From positions 1 to 13,700 of the forward strand of contig JAEWBT010000019.1 in the NCBI GenBank assembly GCA_023391015.1: a DNA stretch of 13,700 nt, given 5' to 3'. How positions within the stretch are numbered: the stretch's first letter is position 1; every line of letters starts with the position of its first letter. Made by a program: the position numbers and the translations under genes. Under the pieces are notes generated by a model that was not told the origin of the DNA, ran no database searches, and saw only the letters and a list, made by a program, of their open reading frames with translations. Below are positions 1 through 6,801 of the stretch, piece by piece. The DNA is from Bacteroidota bacterium (GTDB taxonomy: Bacteria; Bacteroidota; Bacteroidia; Chitinophagales; Chitinophagaceae).

Positions 1-23
1 GGCCGGCGCTCTATCCTTAAATT

Positions 24-54
24 TTTCCGGAAAATGGGGACAGATTTCCGGAAA
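24..54. repeat. Pair of TTTCCGGAAA palindromes, 21 bp apart
   Basis: Two copies of the 10-bp palindrome TTTCCGGAAA lie at 24-33 and 45-54. Their centres (28.5 and 49.5) are exactly 21 bp apart, about two helical turns, so both would face the same side of the DNA. Each extends to a 12-bp perfect palindrome. They lie just upstream of the candidate -33 element of the exonuclease gene. A second pair at 2748-2778 has identical geometry. Confidence 0.6.
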
Positions 55-65
55 TTTTACGGGTG

Positions 66-98
66 TTTGAAAATCCGGGAAAGGCAGCATTACTTTCG
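66..98 (+). promoter_or_regulatory. Bacteroidota-type promoter of the exonuclease gene
   Basis: TTTG at 66-69 (-33 element) and TACTTTCG at 91-98 are separated by 21 nt. The -7 element matches the TAnnTTTG consensus except for one base. It ends 40 nt before the ATG at 139, a usual leader length. The paired TTCCGGAA palindromes at 24-54 sit immediately upstream, where an operator would be expected. Confidence 0.45.
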
Positions 99-138
99 TG
101 ATGAACCTCTTCTTCCTTTCATACGCTTAAACGGCCTT

Positions 139-891
139 ATGGAGTCGCTCAAAAGTCTTCTTTTTATAGATATTGAAACGGTCTGCGACAAGCCTTCTTT
201 TGCGCAGCTTTCGGAAGGCATGCAGCGGGAATGGCGCCACAAGGCCGCGCAGAAATGGCGTGAAGAGGCAGCAGAAGACGTGGAAGGCCTGTATTACGAC
301 AAGGCCGCTATCCTGGCCGAATTTGGGCGTATTGTTTGTATTTCCATTGGCTGGATTCTGGAAGAAAAAGAGCCTTTTCAACTGTTCGTCAAGTCGTTTT
401 CCGGCGAAGACGAAAAAGCGCTTTTAAACGCCTTTTGCCACACGTTGGGCGCTTTTGCCGACAAGCGGGGCGAGCCGGTGCTGGTGGGCCATAATATCCG
501 CGAGTTTGATATTCCCTATATCGGTCGGCGGATGCTGGTGCAGGGTATGAGCCTGCCTAAATGCCTGCGCCTGCAAGGGAAAAAGCCTTGGGAGATCCCG
601 CATCAGGACACCCTTCAACTGTGGCAGTTTGGCGATGCAAAAGCCTATATCCGCTTGTCCTTGCTTTGCGAAATGATGGGCATTCCAACCCCAAAAGACG
701 ATATTTCCGGCGCTGATGTAACGCGCGTTTTCTGGGAAGAAAAAAACCTGCCCCGCATTGTTCACTATTGCGAAAAAGATGTGCTGGCCACCGCGCAGGT
801 GTATCTGCACCTGCAAGGTCATCACGACCTGGCCCGCAGCCTTTCGGCAAGCCCTAAACCGGCTGCTGCGACCAAAGTTTCCCCAAACTAA
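139..891 (+). CDS. DEDDy-type 3'-5' exonuclease (PolB exonuclease-like)
   Basis: Predicted cytoplasmic 3'-5' exonuclease of the family related to the proofreading domain of B-family DNA polymerases (DNA_pol_B_exo2 type). In the 250-residue protein the three exonuclease motifs can be read: ExoI D11-I-E13, ExoII in HNIREFD with D124, and ExoIII as Y210-C-E-K-D214, which gives a complete metal-binding DEDDy set. It has no polymerase domain and no signal peptide, so it is a stand-alone nuclease, probably in DNA repair or nucleic-acid turnover; its substrate cannot be read from sequence. I chose the ATG at 139 because the domain begins within ten residues of it and a promoter-like pair lies at 66-98. 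The frame is open back to 34, but those 35 residues look non-coding and hold two TTCCGGAA palindromes. The stop codon abuts the stop of the convergent neighbour with no spacer. I am confident of the family, not of the role. Confidence 0.88.
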   Translation: MESLKSLLFIDIETVCDKPSFAQLSEGMQREWRHKAAQKWREEAAEDVEGLYYDKAAILAEFGRIVCISIGWILEEKEPFQLFVKSFSGEDEKALLNAFCHTLGAFADKRGEPVLVGHNIREFDIPYIGRRMLVQGMSLPKCLRLQGKKPWEIPHQDTLQLWQFGDAKAYIRLSLLCEMMGIPTPKDDISGADVTRVFWEEKNLPRIVHYCEKDVLATAQVYLHLQGHHDLARSLSASPKPAAATKVSPN

Positions 892-1890
892 TCAGTCCAC
901 GTCCGTTACCCGCGCACCGTTTCCTTTGACGTTTTTAGCCTTGTTGAAGAAAAACAGAACCCCGAAAGCCTGGAGTCCTTCTGCGTCGGTGCGCGTTCGG
1001 CTGGGGTCGTAGTGGGTTTCGTAGCCGTAGGTATAATCCGTCATCCGGTCTTTTTTTCCGGAAAGGTTCATGGAGAGAAACATCAGATTGTCGCGCATCA
1101 CGTAGTCGCTGAAGAAATACCGGCCATCCGGGCCTTCCGACCATTTCTTAATGCCAAAAGCCTGGTGGGCCTGCTCCCGCACCCGCGCCGCTTCCATCAG
1201 CGAATCCACCTCGCGGTACGAGGCGCTTTTCCGGAAACGCTGCACCAGTTCGCGTGGCGCTGTGGTAGATTTCCAGATATTTTCTTCCAACACCCAGCCC
1301 TTGCGGCGAATGGTGTACTGCGAAAAGCTCAGGATGGTATCTTCATCCATCTTCGCCGTGAACATTTTAGTAATAAAACTCCGGTTGAACTTGGTTGGAA
1401 CAATCACATGATAGCGCAGCGAATCGCCCCAGCCGCTGGTGGCATAAAAGCCCCGCTGCGTGACGCTGGCCGAGGCCACGCGCTCCAGATACGTCAGCAG
1501 GTTGGTTAATTCTGGGAAAGCGGTGAAATTCAGAATCCGCTGGTGCGCATCGGCGGGCAGCCGGTCTTCCACCAACACTTTTTCCGTCGTGTCGCGCCGG
1601 AGGCGATAGATAAAATCTTTTCCTTTCACAAAATACGCTGGAATGTCGGCCCGGAAAAGCGTGTCGCCGGGTTTATAAAGCAGCGTTCGCTCCGTCACGG
1701 CGTAGAGCTGCGGTTCCACGTAGCTTTTCGGCGCGTGTTTGATCACGCTGTCCATCAGGTTTTCCAGGCTCAGCTTGCGGGCGCGAACGGTTACGTCGCT
1801 CAAATCCTGACTCATGCGGCGGCCCTGCTGCGCTTGCGCACAAAGAGAAGTGCCACTTAAAACGATTGAAACCAACAGGGTGCGAATCAT
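892..1890 (-). CDS. Secreted protein of unknown function
   Basis: A 332-residue exported protein that I do not recognise. It starts at the ATG at 1890 with a signal peptide (MIRTLLVSIVLSGTSLCAQA, probable cleavage after A20). The frame stays open 32 codons further upstream, but that stretch is low in complexity and would bury the signal. The mature part has no transmembrane segment. The stretch at about 30-65 (LSDVTVRARKLSLENLMDSV and following) resembles the segment after the carboxypeptidase-like domain of some large Bacteroidota outer-membrane proteins, but neither that domain nor a beta-barrel is present here; this likeness is an impression, not a family assignment. The sequence is rich in charged and aromatic residues and ends at Val-Asp. 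The gene is divergent from the GNAT gene (257-bp gap) and convergent with the exonuclease gene at zero spacing. A weak -7-like AATATTTG lies at 1984-1991 on this strand without a good -33 partner. Periplasmic or envelope location is inferred from the signal only. Confidence 0.75.
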   Translation of the reverse strand: MIRTLLVSIVLSGTSLCAQAQQGRRMSQDLSDVTVRARKLSLENLMDSVIKHAPKSYVEPQLYAVTERTLLYKPGDTLFRADIPAYFVKGKDFIYRLRRDTTEKVLVEDRLPADAHQRILNFTAFPELTNLLTYLERVASASVTQRGFYATSGWGDSLRYHVIVPTKFNRSFITKMFTAKMDEDTILSFSQYTIRRKGWVLEENIWKSTTAPRELVQRFRKSASYREVDSLMEAARVREQAHQAFGIKKWSEGPDGRYFFSDYVMRDNLMFLSMNLSGKKDRMTDYTYGYETHYDPSRTRTDAEGLQAFGVLFFFNKAKNVKGNGARVTDVD

Positions 1891-2079
1891 TACTGAAGCA
1901 ACGGGCGAAAAAGGTTTTTTATGCGGGATTTGGGGAAAAATGTTTGAGTGGCTGGTGTTTTTTTTTAGTCCTGGCCAAAAGGACAAATATTTTCTTCAAT
2001 TCCAATTTAGAAGCAGTCTTTATCGCTGAGCAGCCGGATGTATTCAGTTTGCAGCAGGTCGAAATCGGCCAGCAGTGTA

Positions 2080-2109
2080 TTGAGACCTATCGTCTGTTCC
2101 ATATTTTTG
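2080..2109 (+). promoter_or_regulatory. Bacteroidota promoter of the GNAT gene
   Basis: TTG at 2080-2082, a 19-nt spacer and TATTTTTG at 2102-2109 match the Bacteroidota -33/-7 pattern exactly. The predicted leader is about 32 nt, ending at the ATG at 2148. This supports that start over the upstream in-frame ATG at 1866. Confidence 0.7.
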
Positions 2110-2147
2110 GAAAAGTATTCTTTTTCGCCCAAACAACCCAACAACCC

Positions 2148-2609
2148 ATGGCTCCTGAAACTTTCATCCGGCCTTACACACCCGCCGATCTGGACGATTG
2201 TCTGCGCTGCTTTGAAAGCAATGTGCCCCTTGCTTTTACCGTGGAAGAAAAAGGTTTTTTCCGGGATTTTCTGCAAAACCGGGTGCCCCAAAATCCCCAA
2301 ACGCTGCCGTATTATGTGTTACTTTCCGGAAAAGAGCTGATTGGTTGCGGTGGCCTTGGGCTCAATGAAGACGACCGCGTTTCGCTCACATGGGGTATGG
2401 TGGATAAACGCTTTCACAAGAAAGGCTTTGGGAAGGCGTTGCTGGACTACCGCTTGGAGAAATTCCGGGAATTATTCCCGCAAAAGAGCCTTGGGTTGGA
2501 TACCACGCAACATGCCGTGGGCTTTTTTGAAAAATGCGGTTTCCGGACGGAGAAATTCACCCCCGACAGCTACGCACCCGGTATGCACCGCTACGACATG
2601 GTTTTTTGA
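2148..2609 (+). CDS. GNAT-family N-acetyltransferase
   Basis: A 153-residue cytoplasmic protein of the GCN5-related acetyltransferase superfamily, which moves an acetyl group from acetyl-CoA to an amine. It opens with the typical strand TFIRPYTPADLDDCL. The core has LIGCGGLGL (64-72), where beta strand 4 is expected, and the pyrophosphate-binding loop H90-K-K-G-F-G-K-A before the helix LLDYRLEKF. Near the C-terminus, AVGFFEKCGF (123-132) is the usual motif contacting CoA. Length is normal for a single GNAT domain. The start at 2148 follows a well-formed promoter at 2080-2109; the open frame back to 1866 is rejected. The substrate could be a small molecule, an antibiotic or a protein N-terminus, and nothing nearby settles it. 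One TTCCGGAA copy lies inside the gene at 2324 (Leu-Ser-Gly-Lys). Confidence 0.85.
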   Translation: MAPETFIRPYTPADLDDCLRCFESNVPLAFTVEEKGFFRDFLQNRVPQNPQTLPYYVLLSGKELIGCGGLGLNEDDRVSLTWGMVDKRFHKKGFGKALLDYRLEKFRELFPQKSLGLDTTQHAVGFFEKCGFRTEKFTPDSYAPGMHRYDMVF

Positions 2610-2747
2610 AAAAACGGGCGTTAGGTATTAGGTTTAGAGGAGTAAGCGGGCTGAGAAGGTTGAGCTGGATTCTGGTTCCTGAACGCCGCGCTTCCGTCTT
2701 TTATCTTTTTCACCGGGCGTTTGCCGAAGGGGCTGTTTTCTTACGTG

Positions 2748-2778
2748 TTTCCGGAAATCAGACGCCAATTTCCGGAAA
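2748..2778. repeat. Second pair of TTTCCGGAAA palindromes, 21 bp apart
   Basis: Copies at 2748-2757 and 2769-2778 have centres at 2752.5 and 2773.5, 21 bp apart, the same spacing as the pair at 24-54. The 11-nt spacer, read on the opposite strand, agrees with the first pair's spacer at about 7 of 11 positions, which may mean common origin or chance. Confidence 0.6.
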
Positions 2779-2871
2779 ATCTGCGCTTCGGCAAGATCTG
2801 TAAGAAGCTGCGGTAAAGGCTGTTTCTCCGGAATTTGAGATTTTGCTAAGGCCGTTCTTTTATGATGGCAG

Positions 2872-2879
2872 TAATTTTG
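2872..2879 (+). promoter_or_regulatory. -7 promoter element of the GHL10 gene
   Basis: TAATTTTG matches the Bacteroidota -7 consensus TAnnTTTG exactly and ends 31 nt before the ATG at 2911. The -33 partner is poor: the nearest TTTTG (2841-2845) gives a 26-nt spacer, longer than usual. Confidence 0.45.
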
Positions 2880-2910
2880 CCGTTCCCATTTTCCCACCAG
2901 TACCGTTGCG

Positions 2911-4446
2911 ATGAAAAAGTTTTTTGTCGGGATGCTTATGCTCCTGATGACGTTTGGTTTTACCCACGCCCAACCCGCTGCCCCCGAATCCTGGACGATG
3001 CCGAAGCGCGAATTCCGCGCCGCCTGGGTGGCTACTGTTTCCAACATCGACTGGCCCTCTAAACCGGGCCTTTCCACCGAAGCCCAAAAAGCCGAAGCCA
3101 TCCGCCAGCTGGATTTTTTGCGCAGCATTGGTTGCAACGCAGTCATCCTGCAAGTGCGCCCTGTGGCCGATGCTTTTTACCCCAGTTCGCTGGAGCCGTG
3201 GAGTCGCTTCCTGACCGGCAAAACGGGTCGTGCGCCAGAGCCGTATTACGACCCGCTTCAGTTTTGGGTGGATGAAGCCCACAAGCGCCACATGGAGCTT
3301 CATGCGTGGTTTAACCCGTTTCGCGCGCTTACCGATAGCAAGAAAAACCTCAATCCCGAAGGCCATATCACCCGCACACGCCCCGACTGGGTGATTCACT
3401 ACGGCGGAAAATCCTACCTGGATCCCGGAAATCCGCAGGCCCGCGAATACAGCCTGCGCGTGATCGCCGATTGCGCCCGCCGCTATGATATTGATGCAGT
3501 GCATATTGACGATTATTTCTACCCCTACAAAGTGGCCGGGCAGGAGTTTGGCGACGGTAGCTCCTACAGCCGCTACAACACCAACAACCTGAGCCGCGCC
3601 GACTGGCGCCGCGAAAACGTAAACGCGTTTGTGAAAGCGATGCATGACTCGGTGCGCGCCGTGAAGCCGTGGGTAAAAATCGGGATTTCGCCATTCGGCA
3701 TTTGGCGCAGCCGGGCCAAAGACCCGCTTCGAGGCTCCGACACGCGACCAACTACTACTACGAATTACGATGACCTCTACGCCGACGTGCTGCTCTGGAC
3801 CGAAAAAGGCTGGGCCGATTATGTGTTGCCGCAACTCTACTGGGAACATGGCCATCGCTCTGCCCCTTTTGAAGTGCTGATGCCGTGGTGGAATCAATGG
3901 AAATACAACCGCCATGTGTACTATGGCTTGGGCGTGTACCGCATGGCCGAGCCCAACTGCCCCGCGTGCTGGAAAACACCCGGCGAAGTGCTGTCGCAAA
4001 TCCGCGCCATCCGTGCTTTGAACGTACCAAGTGGCTACGCATTTTACAGCGCGGTTTCGTTCCGGAAAATCTCTTCCATGCTGGCCGATTCGCTGCGCCA
4101 GTTCTACAACCCGTCTATCGCCCTGCCGCCGGCCATGCCGTGGCTGGACAAAGACGCACCTGCCGCGCCGGTGGCCCTGCAATTGCACCCCACCGAGGGC
4201 GGCACGCAGTTGCAGTGGAAGCCGTCGCCCTCGGCGGGCCGTGAGCCGGTGCGCTATGCCATTTATCGTTTTGCCGAAGGCGAAGTCATCAATCTGGAAC
4301 GCGCCGAGCGGCTGATTGCGCTGACCCAAGAGCTGCAATTCACCGATCCTTTCAATACGCGCGGCACCAAGGTAGTGTATGTGGTAACGGCGCTGGACCG
4401 GCTTTGGAATGAAAGTGGGGCAGCTACGCTGGCAAAAAGGCTTTGA
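2911..4446 (+). CDS. Secreted GHL10/DUF187-type glycoside-hydrolase-like protein
   Basis: A 511-residue exported protein of the hydrolase-like family once called DUF187 (GHL10, YngK-like). Residues 1-20 are a signal peptide, with cleavage likely after THA and before QP. The TIM-barrel-like domain (about 32-400) begins with EFRAAWVATVSNIDWPS, which is characteristic of the family, and has ILQVRPVADAFYPS (79-92), HAWFNPFR (131-138), HIDDYFYPY (198-206, with D200 and D201 the likely acidic active-site residues), YDDLYAD (286-292) and VLPQLYWE (305-312). Residues about 416-508 look like a fibronectin type III module, also usual in this family. No transmembrane segment or lipobox follows the signal, so it is probably periplasmic or secreted. 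Likely substrates are glycans, perhaps peptidoglycan or an exopolysaccharide; this is inferred from the family. The lipoprotein gene begins 45 bp downstream but has its own promoter, which overlaps this stop codon. Confidence 0.9.
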   Translation: MKKFFVGMLMLLMTFGFTHAQPAAPESWTMPKREFRAAWVATVSNIDWPSKPGLSTEAQKAEAIRQLDFLRSIGCNAVILQVRPVADAFYPSSLEPWSRFLTGKTGRAPEPYYDPLQFWVDEAHKRHMELHAWFNPFRALTDSKKNLNPEGHITRTRPDWVIHYGGKSYLDPGNPQAREYSLRVIADCARRYDIDAVHIDDYFYPYKVAGQEFGDGSSYSRYNTNNLSRADWRRENVNAFVKAMHDSVRAVKPWVKIGISPFGIWRSRAKDPLRGSDTRPTTTTNYDDLYADVLLWTEKGWADYVLPQLYWEHGHRSAPFEVLMPWWNQWKYNRHVYYGLGVYRMAEPNCPACWKTPGEVLSQIRAIRALNVPSGYAFYSAVSFRKISSMLADSLRQFYNPSIALPPAMPWLDKDAPAAPVALQLHPTEGGTQLQWKPSPSAGREPVRYAIYRFAEGEVINLERAERLIALTQELQFTDPFNTRGTKVVYVVTALDRLWNESGAATLAKRL

Positions 4447-4471
4447 CGGCATTAGATAAATTGTATCTTTA
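4442..4471 (+). promoter_or_regulatory. Promoter of the lipoprotein gene
   Basis: TTTG at 4442-4445 and TATCTTTA at 4464-4471 are separated by 18 nt; the -7 element has one mismatch to TAnnTTTG. The -33 element overlaps the TGA stop of the GHL10 gene (4444-4446). The leader to the ATG at 4492 is short, about 14-20 nt. Confidence 0.5.
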
Positions 4472-4491
4472 GCCCTTCTACTCTCCGTTGC

Positions 4492-4908
4492 ATGAAAGTC
4501 CTTTCCATTTCCTTTTTGCTGGCTGGCCTCGCGCTCGCCGGTTGCGATAAAAGCCATTCTGTAAAAGAAATTGCCGGACCGGGTGGCCCGGCGGCCCTGC
4601 GCGTCTCGCTCACCTATAACGGAACGCCGATTGAAAACGGTCGTGTCCGGATGCGTTACAACGCCACAACGCCGCCTGCCAATCCGCTTTCCTGGGATGA
4701 TAGCGCCGATGTTTCGCCCCTGCCCGGCGTGGCTGGTCAGGCGTTATTCTCAAGCCTTTATAAAGGCACCTACTATTTGGAAGGAATTGGGTATCTGCCG
4801 ACTTCTACCTTTAAAAACCCGAAGATTGTGAAGGGCGGCTTTGCCTATACCTTGTCGCAGAATACAGCCGTAAATGTGACCCTGCCCCTGACGATTGTAG
4901 TAGAATAA
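4492..4908 (+). CDS. Small lipoprotein of unknown function
   Basis: A 138-residue lipoprotein. The start at ATG 4492 gives a short hydrophobic signal ending in the lipobox L-A-G-C with the lipidated cysteine at C18, so the mature protein is about 121 residues. The residues after the cysteine are D-K-S; whether it is retained or moved to the outer membrane I cannot decide. The mature part is strand-rich, with alternating hydrophobics, GTYYLEG (about 89-95) and a C-terminal NVTLPLTIVVE. It resembles a small transthyretin- or carboxypeptidase-regulatory-like beta-sandwich, but this is a fold impression only. It follows the GHL10 gene by 45 bp and precedes the TPR gene, with its own promoter and a long terminator after it, so it is probably a single-gene unit. 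A TTCCGGAA copy starts 2 nt after the stop codon. Confidence 0.75.
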   Translation: MKVLSISFLLAGLALAGCDKSHSVKEIAGPGGPAALRVSLTYNGTPIENGRVRMRYNATTPPANPLSWDDSADVSPLPGVAGQALFSSLYKGTYYLEGIGYLPTSTFKNPKIVKGGFAYTLSQNTAVNVTLPLTIVVE

Positions 4909-4929
4909 TTTCCGGAAAATCCATCTTAC

Positions 4930-4981
4930 AAGATGCTTGCAAACGGTCCTTTCAAAGCCGTCGCAGGCATCTTTTTCTTTT
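4930..4981 (+). terminator. Rho-independent terminator after the lipoprotein gene
   Basis: Long interrupted stem: AAGATGC (4930-4936) pairs with GCATCTT (4967-4973), TGC (4938-4940) with GCA (4963-4965), and ACGG (4943-4946) with CCGT (4958-4961), leaving an 11-nt loop. A T-rich tract (TTTTTCTTTT) overlaps and follows the right arm. Confidence 0.7.
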
Positions 4982-5016
4982 AGGCTTTTATACCCAAATC
5001 TCCCTTCCGTTTCCCT

Positions 5017-5024
5017 TATCTTTG
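5017..5024 (+). promoter_or_regulatory. -7 promoter element of the TPR gene
   Basis: TATCTTTG is a perfect match to TAnnTTTG and ends 16 nt before the ATG at 5041, so the leader is very short. There is no clear -33 TTG at the usual distance. Confidence 0.5.
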
Positions 5025-5040
5025 AGAAAAGAGACCGATT

Positions 5041-6462
5041 ATGTTTGACGACGACGACGATTACCTGGAAGATGACCAGGCAGCGATGGAAGCCCTCCTG
5101 GCGCGGTTTGAAGCCATTAAGGCCGGCGAAGGTGGTGGGCTGCTGGATGAAGAAGAGTTTGAAAAAGTGGCTGAGTATTATTTCCAAACCAGCAATGAAG
5201 AACAGGCGCTCCTGGCCTGCGATATTGCCCGCACCTATTATCCTTTCTCCTCCTCGGTGCTACTGCTGAAAGCCGAGATTTTGACCAATGGCCAGAAATA
5301 CGGTCAGGCACTGAAAATTTTGGATGAAGTAGACCAATACGAAGCCCATAATATTGACAGCATCTTACTTCGGGCCGATATTCTGGTCAGCCAGTTTAAG
5401 CACGAGACAGCCGCTGTTTTCCTCGAATCCGAAGCGCCCCATTTCAAAGGCCGCGAACTGATTGAAATGCTCCTGGAGCTGGCCGACGTGTATGACGAAG
5501 GCGAGGATTTTGAAAATGTTTTCAACACCCTGAAACGCATCCTCAAGATTGCGCCCAGGCAGGAAGAAGCGCTGCAAAAGATTTGCTTCTGGGCAGAATT
5601 TACCGGACGGCTGGAGGAAAGCGTCGAAATCCACACCCAAATCACCGAGGCCGACCCTTATAACACGCTGGCGTGGTTTAACCTCGGTGCCGCCTATCAG
5701 GGGTTGAAGCTGTGGGAAAAAGCCATTGATGCCTACGAGTTTTGCGTGGCCATCGACGAAAACTTTGAATTTGCCTACCGCAACATGGCCGATGCCTACA
5801 TGCGCCTCAAATGGTACGAGCGGGCCATTGAAGTATTGGAAAAACACCTGGAAATTGCCAAGCCCGAAGACGTGATTTATGAGGCAATGGGCTACTGCTG
5901 GGAAAAGCAAAAAGACTTTAGCAAAGCCCGCCACTACTACCGGCAGGCCTCGCGCCTGTCGCCGCAGGACGACGGCATTTTCTATAAAATCGGCGAAACC
6001 TACGCCCGCGAAGAAGAATGGGAAAAAGCAGCCAAAGCCTTTGGCATTGCCCTGAACCTGAATAAAGAAAACGCAGCCTACTGCATGGCCCTGGGCAACT
6101 GCCTGATGGCGATGGAAGCCACCAGCGAGGCCTTGGTGTGTTATCTAAACGCCGTGCGCCTGAAACCGGCCAACAAAACCACATGGGTAACACTCATCCG
6201 CGGCCTTTACATTGGTGGATATTATGAAGAAGCCCTCACGCAACTGGAGATCGCCCGCGACCACCTCGGCGACAAGCCCGACCTACGCTACTACGATGCG
6301 GCCCTGCTGCTGGAATTGGGTAAAACCAAAGAAGCCCTGATCCAATTGGAAACAGCCCTGCGCGGCGCGCCCAAACGCCTGAAAACCTTTACCGACCTCA
6401 ACCCCGATTACCTGCGCCGCAGTGCCGTCAGCGAGTTGATTGCGCGCTACAAGCGAAGCTAA
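5041..6462 (+). CDS. Tetratricopeptide (TPR) repeat protein
   Basis: A 473-residue protein made almost entirely of TPR helix pairs, a scaffold for protein-protein contacts. It starts with an acidic tail (MFDDDDDYLEDD) and has no signal peptide or membrane segment, so it is probably cytoplasmic. Clear repeats include about 208-241 (AWFNLGAAYQGLKLWEKAID and following), 242-275 (FEFAYRNMADAYMRLKWYER), 276-309, 310-343 (GIFYKIGETYAREEEWEKAA), 344-377 (MALGNCLMAMEATSEALVCY) and 412-445. The segment at 40-170 is more diverged but has the same helical pattern. It ends at a basic IARYKRS. Proteins of this size and composition are common in Bacteroidota, usually without an assigned function. It is preceded by its own -7 element and followed by a strong terminator, so it is probably monocistronic. 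No catalytic domain is fused to it, so an adaptor or assembly role is likely; the partner cannot be read from context. Confidence 0.88.
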   Translation: MFDDDDDYLEDDQAAMEALLARFEAIKAGEGGGLLDEEEFEKVAEYYFQTSNEEQALLACDIARTYYPFSSSVLLLKAEILTNGQKYGQALKILDEVDQYEAHNIDSILLRADILVSQFKHETAAVFLESEAPHFKGRELIEMLLELADVYDEGEDFENVFNTLKRILKIAPRQEEALQKICFWAEFTGRLEESVEIHTQITEADPYNTLAWFNLGAAYQGLKLWEKAIDAYEFCVAIDENFEFAYRNMADAYMRLKWYERAIEVLEKHLEIAKPEDVIYEAMGYCWEKQKDFSKARHYYRQASRLSPQDDGIFYKIGETYAREEEWEKAAKAFGIALNLNKENAAYCMALGNCLMAMEATSEALVCYLNAVRLKPANKTTWVTLIRGLYIGGYYEEALTQLEIARDHLGDKPDLRYYDAALLLELGKTKEALIQLETALRGAPKRLKTFTDLNPDYLRRSAVSELIARYKRS

Positions 6463-6516
6463 ACGCTGTGCAAGGGGCCAAAGGTCAAGAGCCAGAAATC
6501 AGGATTCATGAGACGT

Positions 6517-6546
6517 AGAGCCGCTCTTGCAAGCGGCTCTTTTTTG
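6517..6546 (+). terminator. Rho-independent terminator after the TPR gene
   Basis: The 9-bp perfect stem AGAGCCGCT (6517-6525) / AGCGGCTCT (6532-6540) has a 6-nt loop and runs directly into a T tract (6540-6545) followed by GTTTT. It lies 54 nt after the stop codon. Confidence 0.85.
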
Positions 6547-6619
6547 TTTTGGGTAGCGGAGTGCTCTCGTACTGCCACTTTATAGGTACCGATTTCGGTC
6601 TTTTCCCTTCATTCAATTG

Positions 6620-6693
6620 TTTTGTCACCCCGCCTAAAGGCGGGGTCTGAGGACCGCACGGCAGAGCACAAGGATTCTTTCAGAATGACAAAA
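6620..6693. repeat. 74-bp MITE/REP-like element with inverted ends
   Basis: Bounded by TTTTGTCA (6620-6627) and its exact inverse TGACAAAA (6686-6693). Inside is a perfect 8-bp hairpin, ACCCCGCC (6627-6634) / GGCGGGGT (6639-6646) with loop TAAA, and a smaller TTCT/AGAA hairpin near the right end. The right half, ending in TTTCAGAATGACA, resembles the TGTCATTCTGA-type intergenic repeats common in Bacteroidota; that likeness is from memory. It encodes no protein. Confidence 0.55.
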
Positions 6694-6740
6694 AATACAT
6701 ACGAAACCTTTTTTTGTCTTCAGGGTGAATGCCATTTTAA

Positions 6741-6759
6741 GGGCGAATTGCACTCGCCC
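6741..6759. repeat. GGGCGA/TCGCCC hairpin downstream of priA
   Basis: GGGCGA (6741-6746) and TCGCCC (6754-6759) form a 6-bp stem with a 7-nt loop. Read on the minus strand it is followed by TTAAAA, so it could be a weak terminator for priA. It also resembles widespread GGGCGA/TCGCCC-type intergenic repeats. Confidence 0.4.
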
Positions 6760-6801
6760 CTATGCCATCCTCTTTTGCCTTTTATCCATCGTCTTTCGTC
6801 T

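Larger units (their letters stand above)
2610..2910 (+). other. Intergenic region with palindrome pair and GHL10 promoter
   Basis: This 301-bp gap has no gene I can support; the 170-codon minus-strand frame across it is an antisense shadow of the next gene's start. It contains degenerate short repeats near 2621-2660, two TTTCCGGAAA palindromes (2748-2757, 2769-2778) with centres 21 bp apart, a half-matching CTCCGGAA at 2826-2833, and a -7 element at 2872-2879. Confidence 0.6.
6463..6801. other. Gap between convergent TPR and priA genes
   Basis: This 339-bp gap holds a terminator (6517-6546), a 74-bp element with inverted ends (6620-6693) and a further hairpin (6741-6759). The rest (6547-6619 and 6694-6740) is AT-rich and shows nothing I can name. 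A 79-codon plus-strand frame starting at 6622 runs through the repeats and is not a gene. Confidence 0.6.

Noticed and set aside
34..138. 35-codon extension of the exonuclease gene
   Set aside because: It contains the paired palindromes and a promoter-like pair, and the exonuclease domain begins only after the ATG at 139.
1866..2147. 94-codon N-terminal extension of the GNAT gene
   Set aside because: A textbook promoter at 2080-2109 lies inside it, and the GNAT domain starts right after the ATG at 2148.
2606..2621. GTTTTTTGAAAAAAC hairpin at the GNAT stop codon as a terminator
   Set aside because: The stem is A-T only with a one-base loop, too weak to support.
2860..4557. 565-codon open frame on the minus strand
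   Set aside because: It lies antisense to the GHL10 gene, whose signal peptide and family motifs are clear. The translation is rich in His, Arg and Gly without domains, typical of a shadow frame.
5365..5934. 189-codon minus-strand frame
   Set aside because: Antisense to TPR repeats; no motif or promoter.
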